From positions 5,180,539 through 5,244,538 of the forward strand of contig NC_087070.1 in assembly GCF_963678635.1 (NCBI RefSeq): 64,000 nucleotides of DNA, in the 5' to 3' direction. The translations under genes and the position numbers were made by a program. Below, one piece after another: positions 24,391-35,690 of this stretch (its first letter is position 1; the number at the start of each line of letters is the position of its first letter). The notes under the pieces were generated by a model that worked only from the letters and a program-made list of their open reading frames with translations, made no database searches and had not been told where the DNA came from. The stretch comes from Symsagittifera roscoffensis (lineage: Eukaryota; Xenacoelomorpha; Acoela; Convolutidae).

Positions 24391-24853
24391 CTACAATTTT
24401 TTGTGGTCTAGCTGAGTTGTGCTGGGTGTTGTTTGAGGTTTTTCCTGGAGATTATTCACTAAAATATGCGGTTTAATCGATGGACCCTCAATGCGTGTGT
24501 GACGCCCATAGAATAATGTGTAGGTTCTCTCCCGCTTTGATGCTCTTCGAGCATTTTTTGAGACAATAAATCTTTCTGTACATACCTGGCCATGAAGGCT
24601 GTCTGCGAGAGTCTTCAATTAAAAATGTCCTGATGCGTCTGACGAAGAAAGCGCATAAAATGAGAAGGAAGGGCTGTGGGTGGTAGTCGCTTGTTGTCCT
24701 TGACCAGCAATACGTCCTTGATGATGAGGTACCAAAAGAACATTTTGAAGAAAGTGCCGAACTTGTCCAGTGGCTTTCGTAACACACCATATTTTTGCCT
24801 TTTTTCAGGCTCTTGTCGTCATTAGTCATTGGGTTGATAGTTTGTTCGAGCAA
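24391..24853 (-). pseudogene. LTR-retroelement integrase-like zinc-binding scrap, fossil
   Basis: Overlapping minus-strand frames read a VLLVKDNKRLPPTAL block followed by a His-x3-His-like LRQTHQD region, and then WPGMYRKI and CLKKC. This is the order of the His2-Cys2 domain of retroelement integrases, which sits before the DDE core. The core itself was not recognised. It is a small broken piece, and the family (Ty3-like or other) cannot be assigned. The upstream part is repeated at about 25620-25700. Confidence 0.4.
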
Positions 24854-25615
24854 CGGTCAGTGAATGAAATTTGGGACAAAATAACTTTAGCTCAGCTTTT
24901 TATTTGTTCAAAAGTTATGATGAATGATAAATAAATTTTCATCTCAAATTTTATAGTTTTTCCAGTTTTTTTTGCGGTAATATATATTTTTTAAATCTGG
25001 AACTCACTGGAAAGGAAAATTAATACTTTTTTTTTCGATGTTTTAATCTATGAAATATGTTGCAGTAAGGTTAACTATAAAAGTATTAAAAGAAACTTAT
25101 GTGACAACGAAAAGTTATTTTAAAATTAATTTTTAAAAATATCCAAAGGTATGCAACTGCTTTGGCAAACATCTGACCAAAAGTGATTATATTTTGAATG
25201 GAATATGTGACGTGTTCAAGAAAATTTGATAAAAACGAACGTCAGACGTGTTTTTTAACTCTTTACCCGAGACGGTTGTATATTGTCTATTCGACTGTTA
25301 TGATTTTTTTAAAACTTTTTTTTTTACTTTTTTTTGCCTAAAGCGGATTCAAGAGCTCAATGATCTGTAAAAATTTCAGTTTCTAGTGTTTTGTTAAAGA
25401 TAATTATTAAAGTGTTTTGTTGCTCACATCAAACCTAAAAATCTCAGTTCTTTTGCTAAAAATTGCAACACGTGAGTGACTTAAGTATACATGCAAACGC
25501 TATAGTGATCCACGACTCCTCTTCCATTTTTTTAGTTTGATTTTCAACATAAATTATTTGCGTGCATTTGAGTGGGACTAATTCCAATGGTGAAGAGACT
25601 TTTTGTTCATTTTTG
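24740..25615 (+). repeat. Copy 1 of a diverged tandem duplication
   Basis: It begins TTTTGAAGAAAGTGCCGAACTTGTCCAGTGGC and runs through GACGTGTTCA, GAGACGGTTGTATATTGTCTA and GTGATCCACGACTC. Every landmark recurs in the same order in copy 2 (25618-25801, then 28225-29095). This copy keeps the site without the 2.42-kb insertion, at about 24917-24922. Confidence 0.8.
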
Positions 25616-25801
25616 TTCAATATTTTGAAGAAAGTACCGAACTTGTCCAGTGGCTTCCGCAACTCCACTCTTTAACTTATTTCAGGCTCTTGACGTCATT
25701 ACTTATTGGGTTGATTGTATGTTCGAGCAATGGTCTGCGAATGAGATTGCGGACAAAAATAACTTTAGCTCAGCTTTATATATGTTTAAAAAATTTTAAT
25801 G

Positions 25802-26156
25802 TGTAGAATTAGGTGATTCCTTCGCAAGCTGTACCTTTGGCAGTTAATTCAGCGGGATGACCGAGTTTCACTACTTTCTACAATCCCGAAAGGGTTGATT
25901 TGTTGGCAAAAATCCTGTATTGCTCGCTGTTGCTTGCCCCTTTTGTGTATTGCTCTTCCGGCTGTCTTGTCTACTCGATACAATCGCAAGAATTTCTAAT
26001 TGTAACTTAATTCAGATGATTAAACGTCTGATTACAGAGGGTTCTGAGTGGCCAGGTTTTTATCTAATAATCAAATCAAAAAGAAAGGGTCTTCGATTTA
26101 TCAGCAAAAATTGCGTTATTGTAATTAAATTCCAACTAACTCTACTAATACTGATT

Positions 26157-26201
<45 letters not shown>

Positions 26202-28224
26202 GAGAACTATCTACTATTTCTGCTACAGTTGTTCTCTTACTTCGAGAACCAACTACTCGATTCGCTAGCAATAATTCTTCTCACTAACTAACTGAGAACC
26301 AACTACTCTTAATAGTAGTTAACAACTGTTCTCTTCTCTGACGAGAAACAACTACTCTTAATGGTAACTAACACTTTTCTGACTCTAACAGGCTCTCCGG
26401 TGCTCTCCAATTCCTTATCTTTTTTTTACACTTTAGTTTTAGTTAAGTCACGCCATTCCCTATCAGTCCTAACATCCGCTTAAATCACCCGTCCGCACAA
26501 GTTTTAAGACTATATCCCTCTTCCTGTCAACTCTGCCACGTGCCAACTTCGGTTTCTTTTATCAATCTTTTCACGCTTATTAGATACCCGGTATGCGGGA
26601 GATGTCACATTTTGACCAAGCAAACAAATATCATACGATTCTAATCAACTAATTCCTGACCTCAGTGACTTCAGCCCTCGAATTCAACTAACCTCTAAAC
26701 CATGCTATGTTTACCCAGTGATCCTCCCAAGGTCTTTATTTTAAATATGCCGTTAACAATCCGACCTCCTAAGGGTAGGGGGAGACCCTTTTCATGGGTA
26801 GCTAATTCATTTCAAGCATCTAAAAATTCGATCTGTACTCTATTCCAATCCCGACCTTCCAGCTATCAGGGCAAGGTATTTCCTCTAATAGGGATCAAAT
26901 CAAACCAAAAAGTCACCCCTGGGAAGCCAAGTAAAATCTCCGTCTGTTCATACTATTTAGGAGTTCTAATTCTCTTGCTGCGGTCCTATTATCATCAATT
27001 TTGTCTGGGACTACTTTTCTTTGGTCTAGTTGAATTGCTATGAATAGATCACTCACCAAGCTAAACTCAACCCAATTTTTACCAAGTCCAATTTGAATTA
27101 ACTCTACTACTCCATGTTTGCAATTTAAAAGATATATCTCTATCAGCTTCTGCCCAATTTATGAGTTTTCCTCCCAATTTTTAGCAATGTGACCCATTTT
27201 CATTTCCAGGGACTGGGCTGGGGAATACGCCACTTTCCGGTGTTAATCTCAGGGTTTTCCATGCAAGTTTGCGATCAAATTGCCCAAAGGTCGACTTAAG
27301 GTCACCCAGGGGTCAACCGGTCTCAAATTTCCATATTTGGGTTCGGAATCCCATGGGGGTCTTAACTACCAAGTTTCATTCATATCCCATTAATACTTCA
27401 CAAGTTATCCCATTTCTAAGGTCCATTATCACTTTTTCCGGAAAAATACTTTTAACACCGGAAGGAGTCGCCGGAGGGTTTTCACTCACTGGGGATCTTT
27501 TTTCGGCGTTCGTATCTTATGCCGATTGCCGCAATAAAATCATCATGTCACCATTCATCATTTCGCGTAAATTGCCTATTTCCGGTCTAAGGGGGTGTTT
27601 TTCCAAGTGCTAATAGCTTCCGGCCCAACCGCCGGACTTGGTTCAAGTTATAATACAAGATGTATCTTGCCACTACTTATCATCCCTCCAAGTTTCAGCT
27701 CCCTGCAATCATTAGAGGCCGAGAAACGACTTCCGGAAGTTAGGGGTGGGTTTGTTTACTTTGGGCATAAAACTGGAAATGGGGGTCTTAGGGGTCTGCG
27801 CTCCAAACTTAAGCTTCCCTCAACTAGGCCTACAACATACTAGAATTTGAGCCCATTCCAACCGCTAGTTACCGAGTTCTGATAGGGCGATTTGCACTTC
27901 AGGGAACTGTTATCACTTGGGGCCGGGGGGTCCGAAGATTCTGGATTTTTGCATGCCCGGGTCAAATCATCTCTAGTATCCGTCCTATGAGTTTTGTAAA
28001 GCTAGTCCCGGTAGCTTCTATTTGGGGGGGTCGAAAAATCGGTACCATTTTAAAATCCTGCGTAGTCTCCGTTTGTTTTGGTCGATTTTGCAACCTAACC
28101 AATTGTTTACTCTGCTACTTAGCTCGTCAACACCGAGCTACGTACTACTCATTAACCTTTACTACACTGCATGCATTTCTCAGTCTGACTTTGGCAAAAA
28201 TGTGTTAGGATCACCAATCCTACA
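25802..28224. mobile_element. 2.42-kb non-autonomous DNA transposon with 18-bp terminal inverted repeats
   Basis: The left end TGTAGAATTAGGTGATTCC and the right end, read on the other strand, TGTAGGATTGGTGATCC, form an imperfect terminal inverted repeat. TG precedes the left end (25800-25801) and follows the right end (28225-28226), a likely 2-base target duplication. The paralogous copy at 24740-25615 shows the uninterrupted site. The inside is clearly GC-richer than its surroundings, holds a (CT)n run (26160-26198) and repeated GAGAACCAACTACTC words, and has three successive + frames (26702-27843) with no recognised domain. No transposase was recognised. Confidence 0.75.
26160..26198 (+). 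repeat. (CT)n microsatellite
   Basis: About 19 uninterrupted CT units inside the 2.42-kb element. Confidence 0.95.
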
Positions 28225-29099
28225 TGATGAACCATAAATACTTTTTCATCTAAGATTTTATAGTTTTTCCCTCTTGTTTGCGGCAATATGATTGATTTTT
28301 TTTAAAATCTGGAACTCAAGCAAAAGAAAAATTACTCAATTGTTTCCAATGGGTTCATCGGTGAAAATTATTGCAGTAAAGAAAACTTTGTGGAAACGAA
28401 AAAAGTATGAAAAATAATTTTTGAAATATCCAAAAGGATGCAATTGCTTGTTTGTGCAAATTTTTGACAGAGAGTGATTAGATACTGAATTGAACATGTG
28501 ACGTGTTCATGAATATTTGCAAAGAACAATTGTGAGACGTGTTTTTTTTTCTCACTTTTTGCGCCCGAGACGGTTGTATATTGTCTACTCCACTGTTATT
28601 ATGATTTACTTTTTCACTTCCAATGTGTTTTCTTTATACAATTTTTTTAAGAACAAATATCGTTTTCATTCCTCTTACAACAAATCTTGTACGAGTAGAT
28701 TTTCGGAGATTTTGTTAGTTTTTGCAACTACAATTTCGTTACAGCAGCAGGAAATAGGTGGAGTTTTTTTCGGAAGGTAGTCTACAAAGGGAATCGTTAA
28801 AACTTCTTCTTTCCCTGGGGTTTGGCGTGTTTTAAAAAAAATTGATCGATTCATCCAATAGTTAACTAAGCGTTATCTGCTGTGCTGTTTTTTTCACTTA
28901 CTATTGCTTAATGCGGATTCAATATCTCAAAGATCTATGACAATTCAAATTCTGAAACAAAACGATAAATTCTAAAAGTTTCTGTTGTTCACATCAACCC
29001 TAAAAATCCCAGTTCATTTGTCGAAAAAAGCATATCGTGAGTGACTTTAATCTATATGCAAACGCTATTGTGATCCACGACTCTTCGTCCCTGTGTTTT

Positions 29100-30353
29100 G
29101 TAGTTGCATCGAGTCTGTTATGTGAAGCATCAGTCTCTAAACATGAAGTTCTGTTTATATCTAAATGGTTATTCTCGGTAATACTCATGTCTTCAATATA
29201 TGTTCTTTGCGTGTCTTTATGCGTGATTCAATCCAATTGTGAGCAGACTTTTTTTTTTCATTTCGGGGTTTATTGAGGAGCATAACTTTCATGTATAGGG
29301 GAAAAAATATTTGAGTTTGAAATTGATTTCACATATTGGCTTCTTGAACCAAAAAAAGATCGTGATGCAGAAAATAGTTTCGGTTGGCTAGGCTTTTGAT
29401 CGAATATGCCTATCTAACTAATGTTTTGTATGCCTATCTAACCCTTTTCTGAAAATTCGAAACCCAACTTTTCATATTTTTTTTGGAAAACTCACCTTTT
29501 TCTAAGTTCATCACCACATTTTTGCTCTCTTGAAGTTCTACGAAAAGTTCATCTGAATTGACTCAAGTTTTCTCTAGCAATCATTTATAGGCAGGAAAGT
29601 TATCTTCAATGTAGAAGTATTCTAACATTAAAAAAAATCTTTTAAAAGCAAGTCCATGACACTTTCAAATTTATTGGACCTATCGCCAAGTCCATAAAAA
29701 CGATCAAAAAGCGATATGTGCTCGTGGTTTCGCCGCCTGACTAAATGCGCTTCTAAGATCAAGGTCGCTGAGCCCTATGTCTGCCATTTTGTTTTTTGAA
29801 AAATGAAAGACAGTTTTATCAATTATTTCATGGGAATTAATCTGGCATTTGTTTATTTAAAAAAAAGTGGATGTTTAAAAGTTTCGACTAAATTTATTGC
29901 CTTCTCCAATTATCTAGTTATCACTATCGGATTAACAATCTTTGTTGCATTCGTTGCAGGTTTTAAAACTTTTTATTCATGTTCACACTTGCTGTCTGCA
30001 ATCTGTAAAGCCGCAAAAGAGAGCTTGTATCTTCTTGTCTGTATCAAAAACTTGTACAAATAATTTCTAACAAAAAAAATTCTCTGACAGTTCAAGTCAG
30101 TTTCGTGATCTTCACTCGCCTCATTAGTATCAGGAATAAAATTGTGAATGAGGTAATTAAAAAAGGTGATTAGTGCAGCTCGGGATTTTGAGCAAGCTAG
30201 TTCTTTGAAATGGACTACTATTTTGTGACAGGGAATAGTACTTTGGAGTAGGGTTGTGGAATGATGGAGCCATTAAGGGTTAGTAAAGAGAATTGATCAT
30301 CTGTATTGTTAGCCTGATCATACGCATTGATAATAATAAAATGAAACATTGCC
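29100..30353. other. Intergenic DNA with one tRNA-SINE-like scrap
   Basis: Mostly AT-rich without coding signal. The frame at 29803-30063 (86 codons) is hydrophobic and low in complexity and is not supported. A tRNA-like stretch is listed separately. Confidence 0.4.
29720..29775 (+). repeat. Possible tRNA-derived SINE remnant
   Basis: CTCGTGGTTTCGCCGCCTGAC resembles the A-box and D-arm region of a tRNA head. It is followed at the right spacing by AAGGTCGCTGAGCCC, a decayed B-box and T-arm (usual form GGTTCGANNCC). It is too degraded for a tRNA gene, and no matching copy was found in this window. Confidence 0.3.
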
Positions 30354-30361
30354 GTTAGACA

Positions 30362-30775
30362 CAGGGGCGGATTTAAGGGGAGGGGGGCGGACGCCCCTCC
30401 CCTCAGGGATTCGACCCCCTGCCGACCCAAAGGGTCCCCCCTTTGATACTTTTTCAGAAATCCATTTTTGGCCGACCGACCCTAAAATTTTTCTAAAGGC
30501 GCCAATATATACTAACTTTGAGGGGGAGCTCGCGCAAAAAAAAACACGATTTTTTTGTCAAAATTTTTCAAAAAAGGCCAAAAACGGCTTTTTTGACTGT
30601 TTTTTCAAAAATTTGCCAGCGGTGCAGAAAATTTTGCCAAAATAGGGGCAAAACAGTGCTTTGGTAGAGCTCGAAAAATCAATTTGGTCGACCTAAAAAA
30701 AAGGTCGTCAAAATTTTGGAAAATTTTTTGAAAATCCGCCCCACCCCCCTCGAGAAAATCATAGATCCGCCCCTG
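30362..30775 (+). mobile_element. hAT-type MITE, 414 bp, with perfect 8-bp target duplication
   Basis: It begins CAGGGGCGGATTTA and ends TAGATCCGCCCCTG, giving terminal inverted repeats of about 14 bases. The host bases GTTAGACA occur directly on both sides (30354-30361 and 30776-30783). An 8-base duplication with CAGGGG ends is the signature of hAT transposons. The inside has no transposase. Related copies lie at 50195, 56432 and 57009. Confidence 0.9.
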
Positions 30776-30789
30776 GTTAGACATATGAT

Positions 30790-32260
30790 AAGGTTAGTTT
30801 TGTGGGAGGCTTGGAAGATGGCGTGCTAGACAATTAATGCTTAGCAACGGTTTCTAGAGGTTCAATTGTTCGAATCATGTTTTTTTTTTAAAATGCTGCA
30901 CTCGCCGAATCTCTGTTTATAAGAAGTATATCATTTTTTTTCCAAAAAAAAGTATATTAATTTTTTCGTTTCACGACCTTTCTCGTCGTAATTTGTTAGT
31001 TTGTTCTGTTGTTTAATACCAAAAGCAATCATCATCGTTGCTTATTCCTTTTTCTGACTAAGCGTCTAATACTCAATAGGAAATTGGTTGCGGTTGGGTT
31101 TATGGACACCTCTGATTATTAATAACGATTTTAAATTTTTTTACTGCTGGCGTCTTCGATTTTGATACACATTTTCTTCCAAAACAACCTTTGCTTTCAC
31201 CAACTTTAGATACATTTCTATTGCCAGACATAAATTTAAATAACATTATTTAGGATATTTCCAAATTTCATATCAGATTTCAGTTTTCACAGCTTTAAAA
31301 ATTTGATCAAGTTTAATATTGGTTCTTGAAGCAAAATTTTTGAGTTTAAGTTATTTAAAATGTCCTTTTTTGTAAAAAAAAAATGCCTTACTTGGGCTTC
31401 CGTTGGTTTCAGCCTTTCCAAAAAAATTCCGCGTTGGTGATCACAATTTTCATATTAAAAATGAAAACACTGAGTATCCAATCATGTTTTTCCGAAAAAA
31501 TTCCTTTTTTGCATATTCTCGCTGGGCACAGAAAAACGCTCACCAAAACTGATTGCAAGGTTCACATTTTCTTGTTTGCGGCTTAGCGATTAACAACGCT
31601 CCAAGAAAAAATTTGATGATTTTACTGACACAATTTCTAGAAGTTTGAGAATATTATTTGATGAACTAACAATAAGTATACCTGAATAAAATTTGGGAGT
31701 ATTTTCATTTACACTTGACGCCCAGAGCCAACTATAAAACGGATCTGATTTATTTCCCCACTTCATCTTCTCTTGTCTCGCTTTTCTCTTCTTCTGTGGG
31801 TTGCGTTTTTCTTCTGTGCGATCTCTCATGTCCGCATCAGTTCTTTGATAGTGCAATCTCTTGTTTTCCTCGTTCGTTCATTTTCTGAACAAAGATATTT
31901 TCGTGTCCGCCACTAATATTCTCTAGGGCTGTTAATGTTGAGATTTTATTTTGCTATGACCTCTAAGTGAAATTGGCCAATCCAGTTATTCCAATGGAAT
32001 GGCAGTTCTACTGTATGGTTTGGTCAAAAAGCAAGTTTACCCTCATGTTCAAATCAGATTACTGTGCCACATTGAATAGTTTTGATACCCCTGCTATAAT
32101 TTGATTAACTATTGTTAGAGATTAAATGAAAAATCTTGATTTGAAAACGTACCTGTTCTATCCAACTGGAAAAATGCTACAAAGTCGAGAAGACACCTCA
32201 TTTTGACAACAAACATATTGGATGGTTTTTAATTAGTGATCGGGGGTTGGATTAATCTAA
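30790..32260. other. AT-rich intergenic DNA, nothing firm
   Basis: A weak B-box-like GGTTCAATTGTTCGAATC lies near 30858-30876 but lacks a clear A-box. Open frames such as 31590-31856 (minus) are short and unsupported. Confidence 0.4.
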
Positions 32261-32269
32261 ATGAAAAAG

Positions 32270-32345
32270 CAACAAGATTGCTCGTATCAAGGCGAGGCCC
32301 TGAATGTTCCGACTGCCTCTTAAGGTCTATGGAGCAGTAATAACA
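32270..32345 (+). repeat. Dispersed repeat F, terminal segment
   Basis: The phrase CAAGATTGCTCGTATCAAGG followed by CCCTGAATGTTCCGACTG recurs at 33810-33865 and 47911-47975, and inverted at about 45157-45205. A partial inverted match lies at about 55150-55185. Confidence 0.6.
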
Positions 32346-32394
32346 TGGAAAAATTAAATGAAATAAAACAAATGAACAAAAACAATTTCCTAAA

Positions 32395-32812
32395 ATTTGA
32401 AATTTTTTTTAATGAAAATCATCACCCCACACGCCATATAAAGTACAAAAGGATAGATCTCGCTCCTTGTAACAAATCAATTATGGCAAATAAGCTATTT
32501 GAACCAATTTGGAACGATTTCTAACACGGATTAACTCTCCGCTCACGCGTTAATAGCGCAAAATATATCGCGCGTTAATTGTCCCAAATTGGCCAAAATG
32601 CCAATCTTTAAACCCCCGTAACTTTACGAAAAATGATCACAGGTAAAATATCTTTTCAAATTTGAGCTCAGGACAACAATACCTTTCGAATGATATAAAA
32701 AAATTCCGTCAAAAATGGCTAGTTAAAAAGTCGAAATTTGTCTGAAGAAAAAAAACCCACCCCGAGCACAAATATTCCGTTACTTTCGTATCGAAAGTCG
32801 GAACAAAAAGCA
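32395..32812 (+). repeat. Dispersed repeat C, about 400 bp
   Basis: It contains CACACGCCATATAAAGTACAAAAGG, a GCG-rich ACGCGTTAATAGCGC segment, TTAAACCCCCGTAACTTTACG, and ends CCCCGAGCACAAATATTCCGTTACTTTCG. A clear inverted copy is at 54485-54845 and a more diverged direct copy at 34285-34680. Confidence 0.75.
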
Positions 32813-32814
32813 GC

Positions 32815-33815
32815 ATGTAATCACATGCAGTCGTGAAATGCATCTTGTTTGTACAGATTATTGTCTCTGTATCGTAATTACGTTCAATTATAAAATTAAC
32901 AATTTCTACAATTAATTTTCTGTGTGTTAATTCCAATAAAAAGCTAAATATTTGTAAAGATTTTTGTCTCTGTATCGAGGTTACATGCAATTACAACATG
33001 CAAGCTGTTTGCGCCAAACTTTGTGTCTCTATATAAATTACATGCAATGATATAAAAACAACTGTTTGTACAGATTATTGTCTGTGCATCGTAATTATAT
33101 ACAATCATAAAATGCTATCTGCTTGTACAGAATATTGTCTCCGTATCCTAATTAAATGCGACCTTAAAATCCTAAATTTTGTACCGATTGTTATCTCTGC
33201 GTCGAGTGCATGCAATCATAATATGCTAGTTGTTAGAAAAGATTATTAGGAATGTACAAAAATTACATGCAACTAAAACAGTTAACAATTTGGACAGAGT
33301 ATTATCTCTGTATCATAATTACAAAACTTTTGCTATGACTCTTTGCTATGATGGCCATTCAACTAGGAAAATGCTCCGAGTTCTAATGAGTTTTGAGTCA
33401 AAACACATTGCAAGGTATCTAATTAGGGATTTCAGGTTGAACTTTTTTATTGAAAACACAATTTGCAAAATATAAGTTCATGCAGTCATGAATTTAAAAC
33501 GATTCGTCCAAGAACTAAAATTTTAACTGTTGAAACAGAATTTATATGTGTAGTGTAAAAGCTTGCAATTATAGCAAGATAACTGTTTGTACAGATTACT
33601 ATCTCTTTTTCTTAATTACATGCAATCAAAAATAGCTAATTGTCTGTACAGAATGTTGTCTCTGTGTCTTAATTACATGAAGTCACAAGATGATAAATCT
33701 TTGTACAGATTTTTATCTCTCTATCGTAACAGCATGGTATTACAAAAAACTAGTTGTTTGTACAGTTCATTGTTTCTGTATCGTAATTACTTGCAATCCT
33801 AAAACGCTAACAAGA
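32815..33815 (+). repeat. 57-bp minisatellite, about 13-14 diverged units
   Basis: The consensus is approximately ATGCAATCATAAAATGCTAA followed by TGTTTGTACAGATTATTGTC and TCTGTATCGTAATTAC. Units start near 32828, 32885, 32937, 32986, 33043, 33100, 33157, 33210 and 33267, then, after a non-matching block of about 240 bases (33322-33558), near 33560, 33620, 33677, 33731 and 33790. Several adjacent starts are exactly 57 apart. Frames inside the array, such as 33587-33802, are products of the repeat. Confidence 0.85.
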
Positions 33816-34200
33816 CTGCTCGTATCCGTTCAAAACCCTGAATGTTCCGACTGTCCATCAACTGGCCTCGAACCGGTTGCGGTCAATGACATATTACCCA
33901 CCTTTAAGCCTTAGGCCAATAATGCCAAATTTTAAGCGCTGAAATTTGATTCCCGTATATGATTTATAAGAACAATTAGCTTGCTCTGTTTGGGAATATT
34001 TAATGATGAGGGATAATTCGGCTCGCTTAAATTTTGCGTTTTACACAATCAACTTTAAAGTATAAAAAGAGCTGTTTAGCCAGATTCATTTCACTGCTAA
34101 TATACAACAAGGTTAGTTTAGTGATAAGCGCGACATTTGTGAGATCATGAGGAGCAACGGATTAATTCCCGAGGGTTAAATGCTTTTGAACTGTCCAAAA
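33815..34200 (+). repeat. Dispersed repeat F, longer copy ending in a tRNA-like segment
   Basis: After the F terminal phrase it continues through AATTAGCTTGC and a TTAAAGTATAAAAAGAGC box to the tRNA-like stretch (34111-34172). The same order is found in 47911-48660. Confidence 0.6.
34111..34172 (+). repeat. tRNA-like head (A-box and B-box) inside repeat F
   Basis: GGTTAGTTTAGTGATAAGCG resembles a type-2 promoter A-box and D-loop, and GGATTAATTCCC lies at B-box spacing. The homologous stretch at 48572-48636 has GGATCGATCCC. Both are followed within about 45 bases by an A-run. This suggests a tRNA-derived SINE component rather than a tRNA gene. Confidence 0.4.
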
Positions 34201-34284
34201 AAAATGCTCGTATCAGAGTGAAGATTTAAATATTGAAAATGTTTTTAAAGAAGTGTTCACCTTAAAAAAAGTAAAATTTAAAAA

Positions 34285-34680
34285 AAACTCTTTTTTCCTT
34301 GAAATTAATCCTCCAGACGCCTAATAGAGCATAAAGTGACGTTTTTCGCTAATGAAAAAGTATTAAACAACAAAAAGCATGCCTTAATTCATTTTGGAAC
34401 TATTTTTAAGTCCAGTTAAACCCCCCCCCCCCGCTTACGCGGTAAGAATACGAATTATATGGTGAGTTAATTGTCTCAAAATGGCAATCATTAAACCCCA
34501 AAATCTTTATGAAAAATACATGTTAATTATTCTTTATATTTTGAACTCGAGACAAAAAAGGTTTTAAAAATGGTTTTTGAAAAAATGATCAAATTTGCTA
34601 AATAAATAGTCAAAAGTTGTCAGGAGAAAAAAACGACCGGAGCACAAAAGTTCCGTTTTGTTTGTCGAATATTTTAGATT
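34285..34680 (+). repeat. Dispersed repeat C, diverged direct copy
   Basis: It shares with 32395-32812 the order: GCCTAATAGAGCATAAAG, a C-run followed by GCTTACGCG, TTAATTGTCTCAAAATGGC, ATTAAACCCC and GGAGCACAAAAGTTCCGTT. It includes a run of about 14 C. Confidence 0.6.
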
Positions 34681-34699
34681 GTACTTTACCGATGTGCCC

Positions 34700-35380
34700 C
34701 GACTGAATTACTTAGATGGTGTGTTACAGGTGTTTGAGCTTTCAGACTTGCTTTAATTCTAGTGACGAGATGTCAAATCATGCAACCAAAAAAGATGAAC
34801 TTACCTCAGTTGCATTTCAGATTTGAGTTCGTGCGGAATATTGAAATTTTTTGATGTCAAGCAGTTGGTAGGTTTTTTGGTATTGAACATTTTCTAAACC
34901 TCAAATTTAGTTTTTGTTTAATTAATGAATTTTACTGTGAGTAAGTTAACGATTGTAATGATTGTCCTATATTCAGGCTTTGACTGATTTTTTTTAAAAT
35001 TGTTTTTAGTGTAGGAATTTTCACCTTACTTTAAAGGTTAAATGACCTCCTGAAGCTTTATTATTTTGCTTTCAGTTCTTGTCTGAAAATGCAAGTCTTC
35101 AGACGAAGAAAAAACCTAAAATTTTTTTTTTTCATTCATGTTGCGAATTACTTTTGTTTAAGCTGCGAATATCTTTTTAACTGTCAAAAGCCTACGATTA
35201 TGTGGAAAAACCAATTCAAAAACTTTTACACTAACTTTTGGTACTCTAGCTGAAAGTTGATGATCTGGCTACAAATTTTCACTGATATGAGAAAGAAATT
35301 TCAAGAGTGATAAAACTCAAGTTTTAGAAAACTGGTCCGAATTTTTTTCTTTCCAAATTTTAGTCGGTGATTTATCACAT
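34700..35380. other. AT-rich spacer, nothing recognised
   Basis: No frame or repeat is supported here. Confidence 0.4.
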
Positions 35381-35389
35381 CTAAACAAA

Positions 35390-35690
35390 AACCAGTTTTT
35401 GTGGCCGCTTCCTTTCAAAAAAAATGTTTTAGTGTCTTGGCAAAAAAGACGACAGGTGAAAACTATTTGCTTGATCTCATTAACTCGAAAAGAGTGGCAA
35501 ACGTTTGCACTGGAGATTTTTTTTTATTGACACTTTTCTAAGCTAGGCAAATCTTCACGCGGTCCCTTCTCGCTGTAAAGGAAAAAATTCTCAATTTTTT
35601 GAGTTGTTTTCAATAGAAAAACTCTGATTTGCTTGGCAGTTTTGAGCAGCAAATCTAAAAGCGTGATCTGTGATTTTACACAGTTTGAAT
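35390..35690 (+). repeat. Old direct repeat D, copy 1
   Basis: Colinear words are shared with 37345-37680 (offset about 1955): GGCAAAAAAGACGACAGGTGAAAA against GGCAAAAAACGGACAACAGGTAAAA, TTTGAGTTGTTTTCAATAGAAAAACTC against TTTGAGTTCTTTTCAATCGGAAAACTC, and TTTTGAGCAG. Strongly diverged. Confidence 0.55.

Larger units (their letters stand above)
25618..29095 (+). repeat. Copy 2 of the tandem duplication, split by an insertion
   Basis: The left part 25618-25801 matches 24740-24920, and the right part 28225-29095 matches 24920-25530. The right part carries about 230 extra bases near 28640-28870. The interval between the parts is a separate element. Confidence 0.8.

Noticed and set aside
25920-26291. 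123-codon frame containing a Leu-Ser run
   Set aside because: The run is the CT microsatellite translated; the rest has no motif.
30780-30876. tRNA-like sequence after the hAT MITE
   Set aside because: A B-box-like word is present, but no convincing A-box or cloverleaf could be drawn.
33587-33802. 71-codon frame with internally repeated residues
   Set aside because: It is produced by the 57-bp minisatellite (57 is a multiple of 3) and not by a repeat protein.
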